A stretch of 64,000 nt of DNA, from NCBI GenBank assembly GCA_013397695.1, contig VYZI01000387.1:190506-254505 (forward strand), written 5' to 3'. Each line of letters begins with the position of its first letter. Position 1 is the stretch's first letter. This DNA comes from Centropus unirufus. Taxonomy: Eukaryota; Chordata; Aves; Cuculiformes; Centropidae. The notes beneath the pieces are model-generated. The model saw nothing but the letters and a program-made list of their open reading frames with translations. It had not been told where the DNA came from and did not search any database. Made by a program: the position numbers and the translations under genes. This document shows positions 14,201-26,670 of the stretch, one piece after another.

Positions 14201-17200
14201 ATGAATCCAGCATGGGTAGGGCCTCAGCGGCAGGAGGGGTAAAGGGAAATAGAAAGAACTGGCATGAGAGTTAAAGTTGTGGTTGGATTGTCCGGGGATG
14301 GGGGGGAAATGCACTTTGGGTTTCTTTCCCCACCTCAGTGAATGAAGTTCTCAAGATGCCTCTTTCATGGGGAAAATTAATCTATCCTGGAATTAAAACC
14401 AAGTCTGGCTTTTCATAGCCTCATGGCAGTGCTTGTGATATTGTGGAGCAGAGGGGGCAATAGGAGTCAAAGATTTGTTCAGTGCTTGTCATTAATTCCA
14501 GCTCAGAGCAGCCCTGGCACTTTTCCAGCTGAGGAACTGAACTGAGCTGTGAAAGGCTGGATGATGCCCAGCTGTAAAGTGTCCTCAGCGTAGCACTGTC
14601 TTGTTTATGGGTGCTTTAGCTAAGAGGGAGAGGATGAATTAGCTACACTGCCTCTGAAACTGGGGGTTCATCCAGTTATAATGGATCTTGTGGCTATTTA
14701 ATACTGGGAAGTTGATGGTATTGGTATCTCTGACTGAATGTTTTCTGAGTCCAGGGTTTGTTAGGGCAGGGGGTTCCATGTTATCTACGCTGTAGCACAC
14801 ATGACAGGGTAACACAGCTGGAGTTGCAAGCTCCTAGGATTTTATCAGAATACTTGATTTGCAGGTGCCCCTCAGGCATTAAACAAATGGAGCTTAAGTT
14901 TTCCCTGTACCTGATGGGTGCTATGAAAAAAGTACTGCTGGCTGTGGTGGTACAGGATTCAGGAAAAGACATGAACTTAGAACAGGGAGCATCCTGCTCC
15001 AGAAGGAGTTTATGAGGGGCCTTACACAGAGCGAGCAGTGGTGGAGAACGAGAGATGATTGTTACTTCTCTACTGCCTTTCCTCTAGAAGACAGCTGCCC
15101 CCAGAGGCAGCTCTGTGGAGGTAACCACGCTGCCACAGAGCGGATGATCCAGTTTGGACGTGAGCTGCAGATGCTGAGTGAGCAACTTTGCAGAGAATAT
15201 GGGAAGAATGCAATGCACAAAAAGATGCTTCAGGTAAGTCTGGGCCTTTCACTGCATCGCAGCAGTTCTTGGGCCAGGACTGGGCTTGTGGGTTCTCTTG
15301 CAGAGCTCTGAGTGGCCCCTACTTCTGGACCTGATGAGGAAGAGGGGGCCTGCATGGGTATCAGAGGTTGAAACTCAGTGAATGCAGAGCATCTAGACCC
15401 AGTTCTTGGCGCAGGAGAGAGGAAATACAGCTTCTGCCTGCCTTCGCTCTTCTTCTCTCCAGGTCTTCCCTACCTGCCTTCCCGTGCTGGCTCCCCTGCC
15501 AGGTGGAGGGGGCACCCTCTTTAATCCACTCTCTTGATGGCCCAGTGTGGTCCCTTGCTCCCGAGAAGAAAAAGGCCATTTCTTTTCAGGAGGTAGGCAC
15601 CTGTCACCTTGGCAATGGCAGGAGGTGCCCCAGCTGATGGACTTGGCGGTTTTCCTGTGTGTTTTCAGCCGTGCATGACCTCACTGTGCCTTTCTGTTCT
15701 CTCATACAGGATGCATTTAGCTTGTTAGCTTACTCAGACCCTTGGAACTGCCCTGTCGGTCAACAGCTGGACCCAATCCAGAGGGAACCTGTGTGTGCTG
15801 CTCTTAATAGTGCTATATTGGGTAAGGCCTGGTTCCTGTGTGAGCTCTACCTCTGGACATGCCTGCTCGGAAGGGCAGTCCTGGAGCAGGGAAGCCTGTG
15901 GGTGTTAGGCAAAGTTCAGAACTACTTATATTCAGCTTTTTCCTCTGTTTCTGTTGCTGAGGACTGACATGGCAATGACACAGGAAGGCAGGTGAGAGGG
16001 AAGCATGCAGAGAACAGATCTACCTCAATTATCTTCTTTTGGCTCCCTTGGGTCTTCACTGCTGCTTCCAAGGATGCTTCTTGGGATTTTCTTCCCCTGC
16101 CTACTGAGAGAAAGCCAAGATGTCTGTGATGCCTTTCCTGCCCCTCTTCCTTCTTGCCCCAAACCCACCTCAGTCAGTTTGCTGGCACTAGCTGGGGTCT
16201 GTTCTATGCCGTTTGGGTTGGTGGGGTTTTGTCCTGGCATCATCCGGCTTTCTGGTAGGGAATGCAGTTGCTCAGTTGCAGCAGTGAAGTATGTTTCCAT
16301 AGCCTTGGCTTTAAAGCAGAGAGGGGGGCCATAAATGCAGTTGCCTTTGGTCTCACGTTGGACGTATGGAATTAAATGAGCCTCTGCGTGTTCCCATCGT
16401 GCGTTGTGCCTGCTAGAGCCCAGGGAGCCTGGCTGCCTGCAGTCCAGTGTGGGAACTGGGGCTGTGGTAATGGTCTAGCCCTGTTGCTCTTTTCCTTCTG
16501 GCTGTAACTGTGCTGAGGGGACCCCGTGCTGTGCAGAGGTCTGGTTATAGGTTGGTTTTCTTCAGCCAGCAAGGCAGCTCTCCTTTTTCTGATGAGCTTT
16601 GCTCTTTTCGTCAGCAAGATGGATCATGGTTGGATCCAGATATGAGCAGTTTCTTGCCTTCCCCTATGTCTTCAGAGCGGGATATTTATGCCTATTCTTC
16701 CATTTTCCTTAGACAGGAATGTTTCTTGGCCCAGCAGCTTGTTGTGGTTTAGTCTCTTATCTTGAACCTGGTGTAGTAAATCAGCTTTCCCTGATGGAAT
16801 TCTTATACTTGCAGTCAATGAGTTGTCATGTTGATGCTGACCCTGCTGGCACCTTCAGCTACAGAAAAACCCTTGGCAGACAAATGGGTGTAGTGATAAT
16901 GAGGTTATGGCCTGCATCCAGTCTGCCAGACAGGGATTGTTCCATTCTAGCAGGACCCTGGGCCCTGTCACCAGAACCTGCCCATGCAGTGTCATCTCTC
17001 AGGTGACTTCACAGGGTGCTCCCCAGTCTGGGTCAGCTCAATCCATCCACAGCTGCCCACGCTGGTCTCCTGGACCACTTCCCTGTCTCGGAAACCCATG
17101 CTTGGCTCCTGTGCAGTGCACCTCACTGTGTCCAGGCATATTTCCTAGTGGGTCCATGCACTTCAGGTTGAGTGTGCCAGAAGGAGATTTAGTGAGTATC

Positions 17201-18086
17201 TTCTGGGGGAGAGTGGACAAACCTATCAGAACTTCTGTCCTGTGTGAGTAAAGGAACAGAAATTACATGGTTTGGGAAGGAGAGTCCCCTCCCCTGACAG
17301 TGAGCGTGGGCAGATGTCCAGCAGAGCGGCTCAGCTGTAGCCGTTGTTTGTCCAGTCCATAAGAGGCACAGCCAAGCTGCTGAGAGGTGTCACCAGGGAC
17401 ACAAAGAAGATGATGTCTGGACATGCTTCTTCACACAGGTTGCAAGGCACCGTATCCAGCTGAGCTCAGGATTCCCTTTTGCACACACATAGCAAGCCTG
17501 AGGTTGAAAAGACACAGGGACCAGTGAGTGAATGAACCTGGGGCTTGGACTGCTGTGCAGGCTGGCCCAAGTGCGAGAGATAGAGGTGGCCTCTCACTTG
17601 GTGCCAGTTTCTCCTACCTTTCCTTTTTCTTCTGTATGTCGATCTCTCATGCTGTGAGGGTTTTCTGGCAGACACTGAGGCAGCAGGAGTTTCACTGCCT
17701 TTTCCTTGCTCTGGCCACCACAGCAGTGCTTTCACAAGGGCCCCTCCTGGGATGTGTCACAGGTGATGGGGTGTGCAGAGGAGCAGTGACGATCAAACAG
17801 TGGTGCTCAGGGGTAGCTTCCTTCCCGAGCCAGCACCTTCTGCCAGGGGTGCTGGGCTTGGTGCCCAAGTGGGACTGAAAGGGACGCAAGTGCAGGTGAG
17901 CCCGCACGTGGCCAGGACGCCTCTTCTAAACAGATGTCTTTTTTTGCCCCTGCAGAATCTCAGAACCTGCCAAAGCAGCCCCCGCTGATGCTTGCCCTGG
18001 GCCAGGCCTCGGAGTGTTTGCGGCTCATGGCTCGCGTGGGCTTGGGCTCCTGCTCCTTTGCCAGAGTAGACGACTATTTGCACTAG
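2275..18086 (+). CDS. RANBP10: Ran-binding protein 10, C-terminal 421 residues (5' part outside window)
   Basis: Nine coding exons: 2275-2459, 6854-6966, 10000-10108, 11063-11211, 12598-12793, 14091-14215, 15088-15233, 15710-15821 and 17956-18086 (stop TAG). All introns are GT-AG and phases join into one 1266-base frame. Visible domains: the end of the SPRY-proximal linker ([20 protein letters not shown]), a LisH motif around partial residues 58-90 ([20 protein letters not shown]), a CTLH region about 97-149, a Ser-rich linker with eleven consecutive serines, and a CRA-type C-terminus ending in FARVDDYLH. From the family: RanBP9/RanBP10 are scaffold subunits of the CTLH E3 ubiquitin ligase, and RanBP10 also binds tubulin and Ran in blood cells. 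The SNSTDSTKSQ linker and the DESSM/RQLCGGN segment match RANBP10 better than its paralogue RANBP9. The SPRY domain and start codon lie left of the window. Confidence 0.96.
3055..4215 (+). mobile_element. CR1 LINE fragment, ORF2 (endonuclease tail to early reverse transcriptase), degraded
   Basis: In three shifting frames this encodes CR1-type ORF2 pieces: a post-endonuclease linker (about 3060-3180), then WPVLDVRESIGTRD and AFFASVFNSQTSYPQG (3440-3600), VPDDWRLATEMPIYKKG and SYRPVSLTS (3795-3895), and the first RT palm block YLDFSKAFDAVSH (4060-4100). Frame changes fall near 3600 and 3905. The catalytic YADD block and the 3' end are missing, so the element is dead. It lies in the sense direction in a RANBP10 intron. 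Its left edge may extend to about 2950, but I cannot fix it. Confidence 0.88.
4216..6853 (+). other. RANBP10: RANBP10 intron remainder, no gene
   Basis: Intron sequence between the CR1 fragment and the LisH exon. It holds only short frames on both strands and no recognisable coding exon or RNA gene. Confidence 0.6.
7011..7485 (-). mobile_element. CR1 LINE 3' end, reverse orientation
   Basis: The + strand begins with the ATAGAATCATAGAATGG signature, the complement of the CR1 3'-terminal repeat, followed by the usual reverse-complement CR1 3' UTR text (CTCCAGGGAGGGAGCATCC, then ACTGGACAAAGGACTCCAGG near 7460). It is a 5'-truncated copy, antisense within a RANBP10 intron, 44 bases after the donor of the LisH exon. 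Confidence 0.92.
7486..9999 (+). other. RANBP10: RANBP10 intron remainder, no gene
   Basis: Intron up to the acceptor TTTCAG at 9999. The frame of 199 codons at 8126-8725 has no family resemblance and several equally long frames overlap it on the other strand, so nothing is called here. Confidence 0.6.
11277..11610 (-). mobile_element. CR1 LINE 3' fragment, reverse orientation
   Basis: The + strand reads GGTTGGAAGGGATCTCGGG, then CATCCAGTCCAACGCTGC, the usual complement of the CR1 3' region, and ends with ATAAGCATTGATAAGATCCCC. It lacks the terminal ATTCTATG repeat in clean form. It sits antisense in a RANBP10 intron. Confidence 0.88.
15822..17955 (+). other. RANBP10: Last RANBP10 intron, no gene
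   Basis: A 2.1-kb intron between donor GTAAGG at 15822 and acceptor TGCAG at 17955. No repeat or exon was recognised in it. Confidence 0.65.
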
Positions 18087-21000
18087 CCACCCGAGCAAGA
18101 TGGAGCTGACATCACTGAGTGCTGCCCTTCACCCTCCGTTGCTGCCACTCTACACCACCACCTCGTTCGATAGCCTGACCTCCCTGCCACCAACACCCTC
18201 TCTAGCACACACGCTGCCTGTGAAAGGACTGAGCGAGTCCCTCACTGAGTGGCTATTCCTGACCCCAGGAATGACTGGCAGATCTTACCTGTCTCCCTGC
18301 CATTGCTGCGGCTCCAGCGGCACTCAGTATTTCGCTGGTTCTTCTAATGTAGCCCCTTCTGTTGTAGGGATTGCTCTTTATTTTTATTTGAGTTGTTTCT
18401 CATGGATCCATCAGTATTTTATCTGGAGAGTTTTGCTGAGCTGGTTTCTGCTGATTTACTGAGGGAGCTCCTCAAGTTGGTGACAGCTTGTTCTTTTCTT
18501 CCCTCCTCCCTCATCATGCACACACAGCATCATCTTCTGTGCTGGTTGTCTGAACTCTTTTCGCAGTGGCAGTTCAGAGGGATTTTTTTTTAAATTTTAT
18601 TTTAATCCTGTTTATTAAAAAGGTCTCTTCCACCTCCACAAAGTCACTGATGTATTTATTGCCCACAGACTCAATCCCAGCCGTATACATCGTGCAACCC
18701 TGCAGGAGACCTGGTGAGGTAGGTCCTGTCACCCAATAATGGTGGGAATTGGAGGATCTTGGTCCTTGTGGCACACGCCTCTCTAAGAGCACGAGGCTCT
18801 CAAATTCTTGTCTTTGTGAGTGGGAAGAGCAGAAGACTTGGCATTGCTTGTGTTAGTGGCTGCACTGTAGGAACATCTCACAGCCCTGAGAAATGGGTTA
18901 AGCCAGCTCTCACAGCAGCCAGAGGGACAGGGTGAATATGAACTCATCTGCTGCTGTGTTGGTAGAAGCAGGTCACGATTGGCTGCCAGAAACATCCGTG
19001 GACACTGCCTGGTGTGGCTGTCAGATTTTGTGTTAAATCGCAAGTTCTCCCTTTTTTGACACAGGAGGGCACTGTCACTGAGACTCAATAATAACAGTAT
19101 TTACTGATGCCTCCACCTCACACTGATCTAAATGAGCCCTTCTGAATTTTGGAAGTGTCTTGTGAGCAATGATCTGAGCTGCGCTCGCCCTCACAGGGTG
19201 CACAGGCCCAGGTCAGGTCGTGGATTCAGGTCACTGCTACCTTGGTGAGGTCTGAGCCGATCAGAAGGAAGCGGCGATGTTTCTTTAAGGATTACTGAGG
19301 TAATTATTGTAGTTTCAGGTCCGAAAGCAACCAGCAAGGATCTGTAGGTGAACGACCTCCAGCTAAGATGAACTAAGATGTCACTGCTGTGGCAAGTGTC
19401 AGGTTCAGGGACTCAAATGCTGCTAAGCTTTTGGCATTCAAACCAACTGCCTATAAGTGTTTCTGAGCATACCCTTTTACCTGGTGAGGCTGTAGCAGGA
19501 GCTCCGTGGTTTTCACCCTCGTGTAGAGTTAGGAGACCAGGTTCAGTCTGGCTGCATGGGAGGAATTGTCATTCTGCTCCAAATGAGTTCTAGGTCTGTA
19601 GCTGCGAGGAGGACCCAGGGGAGCTCAGGTCCAACACGTATTTTACTGCTCTTCTTGAATTTTATCTTCTTTTTCTTTGGAAGGCTTAGGGAAAGATGAG
19701 CAGTTTGTGTTGACGTTAGAATGGAGGTGAGCCTGTGCCGGGGATACAAGCAGCCAGAGAGCTTGTGAGCCACTGAAGGAAGGAAGGTGGTGAGTGACCT
19801 GTGCAGTAGCCCAGAGCTCTAAGGATTTGCAGTGTTTGTGGGCTGGATTTGTGGCTGGAACGCGAGGTCTGAGATCGAGGCAGAGCCAGGGCCAGGTGTC
19901 CCTGCCCTCCAGAAGGAAACTGTTGCAGTGAATGTGCAGATGGTGTTGGAGTTGGTTGGGAATGCCTATCACTACCTTTTGGTGAAGATCTGGAAGTAGT
20001 GCTAGAAATGTGTCGGGTTAAGAAAACAGGCAACATGAGGTTTAGAGATGGAGGAGGTATCTTTCTACATGAACTCATACAGCTGAACAAAGCAGAGGGA
20101 GCTCTGCACGCTGTAGCCTTCTTCTGGGCAGACAAGCAGAGGGCTACACTAAGCAGGAGAACTTATCTTGCCAATCCAGGTCTTCTGTTTCAATTCTGGG
20201 CAACAGCTCATGTGCCTGAAAGCTCATTTATTGATTTTCAGCTCTGCTCATTGTCCCTGGGGGCGGATATTACCCCTGCCTGCAGCACTTGCTGCACTTC
20301 TAGAGACGCTCTAACTTTGTAGGGAGGCTTCCTTTCTGGACCCTCTGCTTCTGGAGCTGCCGGGCTGTCCAGCCAGCCCTTTTGTGCCCCGTGCTGTGGC
20401 TGAACCTGAGGCAGCACATGAACTTGCCCTGCTGGGAGCTTCTTCTGCAGGCTCTCCATTTCTCAGACCCAGGCTTAAGGCACGCAGATGGACTGATTGT
20501 CAGTGCTCGGCTTGGAAATACTCAAGTACCAGGCTTTGCCTTTCACATTTGAAGACCTCCTCCCTGTTGGTCACCACTGAGCTTGCTGCTGTTTGGCTGC
20601 AGTTGGAACACTCTTTCATCTTTGTAGCAACACGATCTTTATCTCTTTTTTTTTGTTTGTTTGTTTCCCTTTCACTACCAAAGAACCCAAGAGATGTACC
20701 TGGTTATTCTGGTGCCAAGGCATGTGTGATAGGATGGTCTCTGCTTTCTCATGGAGATCGTCCCTGTGGTAAAAAAACAATCTTGCTGTTGCATCATGGT
20801 TAGTGTTGAGAGGCCACGCTCTTAATGATGATTAATTGCATGTAGCAGGGCTGAGTCACTCTTCCTGCCACAGACGATGTACATCACATCACGGCAGTAG
20901 ATCCCTGTAGACCAGACACCAGTGATGCTTTCCCCTTCTTGCACTCAAGCAATAATACCAATTGGAGCTGGTTTTCCCTTTCCACTTGACCCAGTTCCTC

Positions 21001-24000
21001 ACTGCCCTCACAGCTGTGACCAACACCCGTCACTGCTGCCAGTTTCTCTCTGGCTCTTGAGGCCGGTATCGGGGTTCTGGTTCTTGAGGAGCACAGAGCC
21101 TTTTCTGCTGTGATGCAGCCTGTCCCACACCTGCTGCTTCTTGGGGTTTGTTTCACGTGTTCTGGTGTTTCCAGGAGTGTTTTCTGCTCCTCCTTGTGCT
21201 CAGGTTCTGACAAACCTGGTGGTGACTCAGTGGGAAAAGGAAAGGCTTTTGCGGTGTGTGGTGGAGGCATAGGCTTCCCCCTACCTCTGGTTCCTGGGTG
21301 GGATTTCTGGCTTGGTTTTCCCAGGTAATTTTTCAAAGCCTCTTGGTCTTTGGGTGTCCCCGGCTGCTCCTTGATGGTTCTCGTCAGCCAAGGCTGGGTC
21401 TGAATTGGTGTGGTCATTTTAAAATCAAACGGAACTAATGTGAACGAAGGGCTTTACCTTCCAGTGTGTGTGCACCCGAGCAGAGGCCACATGCCGTTTG
21501 AAGATTACCTTTATAAAGTGATTTGGGATTTGTTATTCCAAGTGCCTCAGGCTTGGCTCAGAAGCAGATGAGTGAAGAACACGCCAGCTGAGTCTGCTTC
21601 ATCTGGGCAGTCCCTCACAGTGTCTCCTGTCCCAGGAGTCCTTCAGTAACACCATGTAAATGATTGCGTAGGTCTTGGCAGAAACTCCTGGCTTCCCACC
21701 TTTTGGGGAGGGTGACAGGGTCTCAGCTGTGTTACAATGCTGATGGCATCAGATGTAGGACTTCCATCACACGAGGCTGACATGTAGGTTGATTTCAGAT
21801 CCTAGAAGAAGGTTTCCCAAACTACAGCCAGACACTACTCACATGCGACGTTTTTTACCGGGAAGCCCTAAGAGAGGCTTCCTAGCTGTGGTGTCTTTCC
21901 CAGGACACCTGAAATGCTGCAGCTGTAAGCGCTAAGCCTCTCCCACCTTTGCCATGTCTCAGCTCTCTATTGATCCATCCAGAGTCACCACCAAAGAGCT
22001 GTAATCTGCAAAGTGGCATCCAGGTTCTGAGGGGAGGTTGTCCAGTAGCTGCACCCCCTCTCCTCCTGCCCCTTTGTGTCCCAGGAGTGTAGCTTCTTGC
22101 TCTGGGACATGTGGAAGGTGTGAGGTTATTGGTGCTATGGCCTGTTTCTATTTCCAACATCTTGGTGGTGCTGCTGGCCTGATTTGGACACCGGGAGATG
22201 CAGGTGTGACAGGCATGGAGAGCGGGCCCCTTTGGGAGTGTCATTCCTCGGGGTTGTGTACACTTAGGATTTCCCATCTGCTTCATTATTCCTTCTCTTC
22301 CTTCACAGTGACATCTCTGCCTGTTCTCAACCCATGTCCTTATTTCTCACAATCTTTTTAAGGCATCTTCACCATTCTTGAAATAGCTTTGTTCTTGAGG
22401 CTCCCTTGAACAACTGGAAGGAGCAGAGCTGGTGTAACTAGCTCTGGGGCTTGAGCTTATCATTTTCCTCCTTAGGCATCACGCATGATGAGCCATCTCC
22501 TTCAGCAAAGCCAGCCTTGTTGGATTGCTGTGACGCTGCTGGGCTTCCTGGCTTTCTTTAAACTCGTGTACCACTTGATGCTTAGATGGAAGTTTCCGAG
22601 ATCCTTCTGCCATCGTGGGGTTGATTGAGAAGGTGACCCGTGGTAGCCAGGCTGTAGAGCATTGTGTAACTGCCATGAAGCTACAAGGTGCACAACGCGG
22701 TGTCAGGAGGTTCTGTCCGAGAAGAAGCAGTGTGCAGTCTTTTAAGTGGGCAGCAGGTGTCAGACTTCTGTCCTTGGTGCAGTGAGGCCCCATGGAGCTG
22801 GTTACAGCATGAGAGAGAAGGAATGTTTCTTGAGAAGATGGTTCTGGTCCACCTGGGAGTCGCCTTTGCAGGAGCAACTTCCTTGAGCCCCTGCCTGTGT
22901 TAGACCAGTCTGAGTGATGGATCTGATTGTAGGGAGCTGGTGTTGGGACCCCAGCGGTACACATCTGTCCCTAGATGTTTCTGCAAAAGGACTGTGAGGG
23001 GACATGGCAGGGAACATGTGCTGTGTGCTGCTGGGACCCAGTGCTGCCCCAGAAACATGAGTGATGGAGGGAACGGCAGTCCAATAGCTCAGAGCCAGGA
23101 GCTGGCTGTGGGCCATGTCCCATCTGTTGTGTAGGTCAGAGAGCTGGAGGAAGTGTTGGTGGGGTAAGTATGGGTGGAACTACACCAGATTTGAGGAGGA
23201 AAGGGAAGTGGTTGAGAGCCTGGAGGGCTCTTGCAGAGGAAACACTAGCTGCTTTCCTCCATCCTTCCCTGCAAGGAGAGGTGGCAAGTGATGGATGAGT
23301 GGACATGTGTCTGTCCCTCTCCCTGTGTCCCACACCAGGGCTCAGAGCCTGCAGCCTTGAATTCTGGAGCAGTGCTTGGCAAGCCAAGAGTTCACCCAGG
23401 CTTGAGGAGCACATGTCCTGCCAGCTGTTTGATTTCCAAGACAGAGGCTTAACTGTCTCCTGCTTGCAGGAGGCTGAGCCTCATGTGGCATTTACATTCC
23501 TGGAGGCCATGCAGACCTCTGCTCCTTGTTGAACTTCCCCTTGCCAGGCAGACACCTTCGCTCTGGTCACTCCTCTTGGGTCCAGGCATGTGCTGTGTTC
23601 CCTTTGCTCAGGAGGGCTTTAGCTGCATCCTTCCTCTAGGAGGGAGCACGGGGGTTTTGCAGACTGGACTTCACAAGCTTCTCACAGGGGAGAAGCAGCA
23701 GCAGCAGCGCTGGGGATAATCAGAATTTTAAAGACTAAAACACAAGTGTGGTGACTCTCTCAGACCAAGGACTCTGCACAGGCGTTTGGTTGGGATTTGT
23801 CTCTTTCGGTCCTCCCTGTGCACACTCTTCACGGCTCTCCAGCCAGGGGAGGCAGGAGGAGGCTGCCAGCACCTGAACCCCTTGCACACAACCTGTTGAG
23901 CAGTGCAAGCCCCAGGATCTGCCCACCACGCAGTTAAAACTCTTCTGCTGTTGCTCAAAACTCAGGTATGAAATGCTCAGCTGGAGCACGGGGTGTGAGC

Positions 24001-26437
24001 TCTTTGCGGGTTTCCACCCAGCCTTGGAGGAACAGCCGCTGCTGTGACAGAGCAGATCTCCCTCTGCTGCTCCAGACTTCTCATCGCCTTTGGAGGAGGG
24101 GGTTCCTCCTCTCTGGTACAACATCAGCTAAACGGACCTGACACAAACCGTGCACATTGGTTCAGTCTAAGCTTAGTATTTGTGAATTAAGTTATCTGGC
24201 GCTTCGCATGAAAACTTAAAGGGGGGGGAGGGGATTTTAACTGAGAAAAAGCCTGTGAAAATATACTGGAAATATGGTAAAGAAATCAACGTTCTGCTGT
24301 ATATTGACAGAATTATTTTTATTAAAATACACATCCATGTGCGAGAGCTGGTGTGGAGCCGTGTGCTTTGTCAGCCTCTGCTCGCTGGGGAAGGCGAGCG
24401 GTGGCGCCGGCACTGGCAGCAGTTTGTGTCCCCTCTGACGGGGAGGATGTGGCCCTGCCAGGACCTGCAGTGGGGTGGCTCACCCTGTGGTGCCCCACAG
24501 CTCGGGAGACTCCAGCCTTGGGGCTGCTCAGTGGGTGCAGCAGCGGTGAGGTGGCTGCAGGAGTTTCCCTGTCCAGGAGTGGGCAGATGCCTGCAGAAGC
24601 GTGTCCCCATCACTAAGGTCCCAGGGCAGGCTCTTAACTCCCCTCTTGCTGTCCCACATGTGATTATTAGAAGGAAAGGGCAGTTATTGCGAAGGTTTTC
24701 AGGTAAGCCCTGCCCAGCTTTGGTAGCCGTGTCTCAGGGGCTGTTTGTGATGCAGCAGCTGCTGACACCTCCGTGTGTTCCTGCTGTACCACCTTCTCAG
24801 CACAGCAGGAAGCACGGGATGGCTGTCCTAAACACAACTTCTCCTGCCATCGCTGAGCCCTGCCAGGAGTAGTGAGCAAAGGGGCTTCCAGTGCATTCTT
24901 GTGGTCAAACCCACATGAATCCTGAACATCACCCCAACATCATTCCCTGTCACCCAAAAAAAAGGCCATTGATTTGATGAAACCCTTGGGAGTAACATTG
25001 GCAGGCACGGTGTCGTGTTTTGTGAACAAAGGTGTAGAGAGTAGTAAAACCATCCTCACAATGTTTTTTTCAGCAGGGGCTGCTCCGAAAGATGAGCAGA
25101 TGGCATTTGTCCCACATTTTCATCACCCCCCGCCTTCCCCACAGAGGGTGTGATGTGTCACCCCGTAACATCCCCGGATGATCTGCTGCTGCCCACCCAC
25201 AACGTTTTCCCCTTCTGTGGGTAACAGCATCTTGTAACACCTTTCACCCCTTGTCACCACAGCTCGCTCTTACAGGTCAAAAATACCTGGATCAGCTCGG
25301 TGCCAAGGCAGGAACTGCTTTTTTTTCTCCTTGAGCCATGTGTTGTCTGCTTGCAAGCTCTGGCTTCTGGCCTGCCCAATCTGGGTTTTCAGTGTTTTTG
25401 TTGTGTTTTTCTTTTCTTTTTTAAAAAAAAAAAAGAGGGAACTACTCTTTGCAGCCCTCAAATTCAACTGACAGGGCAGACAGCTTGGTTTCAGAAGTTT
25501 AGAGTCCCTGACATATGGACTGGGGTCTGCCCACGCGCTGCTGCTTGCACAGCCGCTCATAGCGCTCAGTGTTAATGTGCTGTATTCCTGAAACTTAGGG
25601 GCCATAAACAGCAAAGCACACATTTGTTCCCCAAAATATGGTTTTGCTTCAGCTTTCTCTTCCACCACTGCTTTCTCCCATGGTGCTTATGATTTATGGG
25701 CAAAAACGTCACTTGGGATAGGCTTTTTTTTCCTGTCCCCTGCCTCTTTTCAATGCCAATGCAGCCCTAGTTTTCAGTCACGAGCTTGAAACACTGATGC
25801 AGCCTTAGGATCAGTGCAGGGCACTTGGTACATTTCTTGCCTTCACCTTTCTGAGGTCTCCCCACGTACACGTGCGCACCCCCCCTGGGAGTCAGCAGCC
25901 AGGGCACCTCAGCTCCTGCCCAGCTGAAGGGGGTTGTGTCCTCACCCTCCTGGCTCTGTGGACATTGCTCTTCCTCTCCCACTTGTTTTGCAGTGGCCGT
26001 GCAATTAGGTGTAAAATTCTTCCATGTAAAATTTGTAAATGTAAAGTTTGTACATGTAAAATGTAAAATTTGGAGGCTGACAAGGTACTAAGGGTTGGGC
26101 AGATCTGTCTTCTCCCTGAGCCCTCCACTGCTGCCCCCTAAGCCTGGAGCACCCGCAAAGCCCACGGGGCTGAGAAAATGCGCTAAGAACATTCAGCTTT
26201 ACCTACGGGCAAGGGTAACCTCACCTCTAGGTCCTTGTCCTATGGGTCAAAACCTGGCTCCGCTCTGGTATTCCCAATGAAGCACGCTGTGACCAGGCGG
26301 CGTTTGCCCTGAGTCTGGAGAAACACACGCTCGGGGCAAAGGGGTTTCTCAGTTGTAGCACGTCATGGGCTTGAAGGATCAGCTCCTTTGGCTGAAGAAT
26401 CAGGAAAAAGGCAAAGAGCAGCTTGTGGAAATGAGTC
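18087..26437. other. RANBP10 3' UTR (end unknown) and intergenic sequence
   Basis: RANBP10's 3' UTR must begin at 18087. No canonical AATAAA lies close by on the + strand. ATTAAA variants at about 18613 and 24319 are the visible candidates, so the UTR may be about 0.5 kb or much longer. The rest has many short frames on both strands, none with family resemblance or codon structure. This is where RANBP10, located elsewhere in mammals, meets the chemokine block. Confidence 0.5.
26011..26073. repeat. 15-bp tandem repeat, about four copies
   Basis: Units begin with GTAAA at 26011, 26026 and 26041, giving an exact 15-base period (for example GTAAAATTTGTAAAT). A truncated 7-base unit and a final partial unit follow. 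The array ends about 365 bases downstream of the CCL17-like polyadenylation signal. No function is claimed. Confidence 0.8.
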
Positions 26438-26443
26438 TTTATT
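26438..26443 (-). terminator. Polyadenylation signal of the CCL17-like gene
   Basis: TTTATT on the + strand is AATAAA on the minus strand, 228 bases after the chemokine stop codon. That is a typical 3' UTR length for a small chemokine transcript. Confidence 0.75.
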
Positions 26444-26670
26444 ATAAATATTGGCTGCACTGAGCACATCTTGGCAGAGCAGCAGTGGCAGGAGGGACTT
26501 GAAGAGCTGCTCCATGCTGGCATCCAGACCTGGTGAGGAACGGACTGGCTCTGCCTGCAGCTCTCACGGCCATGGGACCCTTTGGAGAAATGCCATGAGC
26601 GCTGCCTGCTCCCTCTGGAGGTGGAAGGACTGGACACCTGGCTCAGGCTGTGGAGGGCAGAAGGCAGATT

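Noticed and set aside
2275..18086. Assignment to RANBP9 instead of RANBP10
   Set aside because: The Ser-rich SNSTDSTKSQ linker and the short spacing to RQLCGGN follow RANBP10. RANBP9 has a different central linker in the same place.
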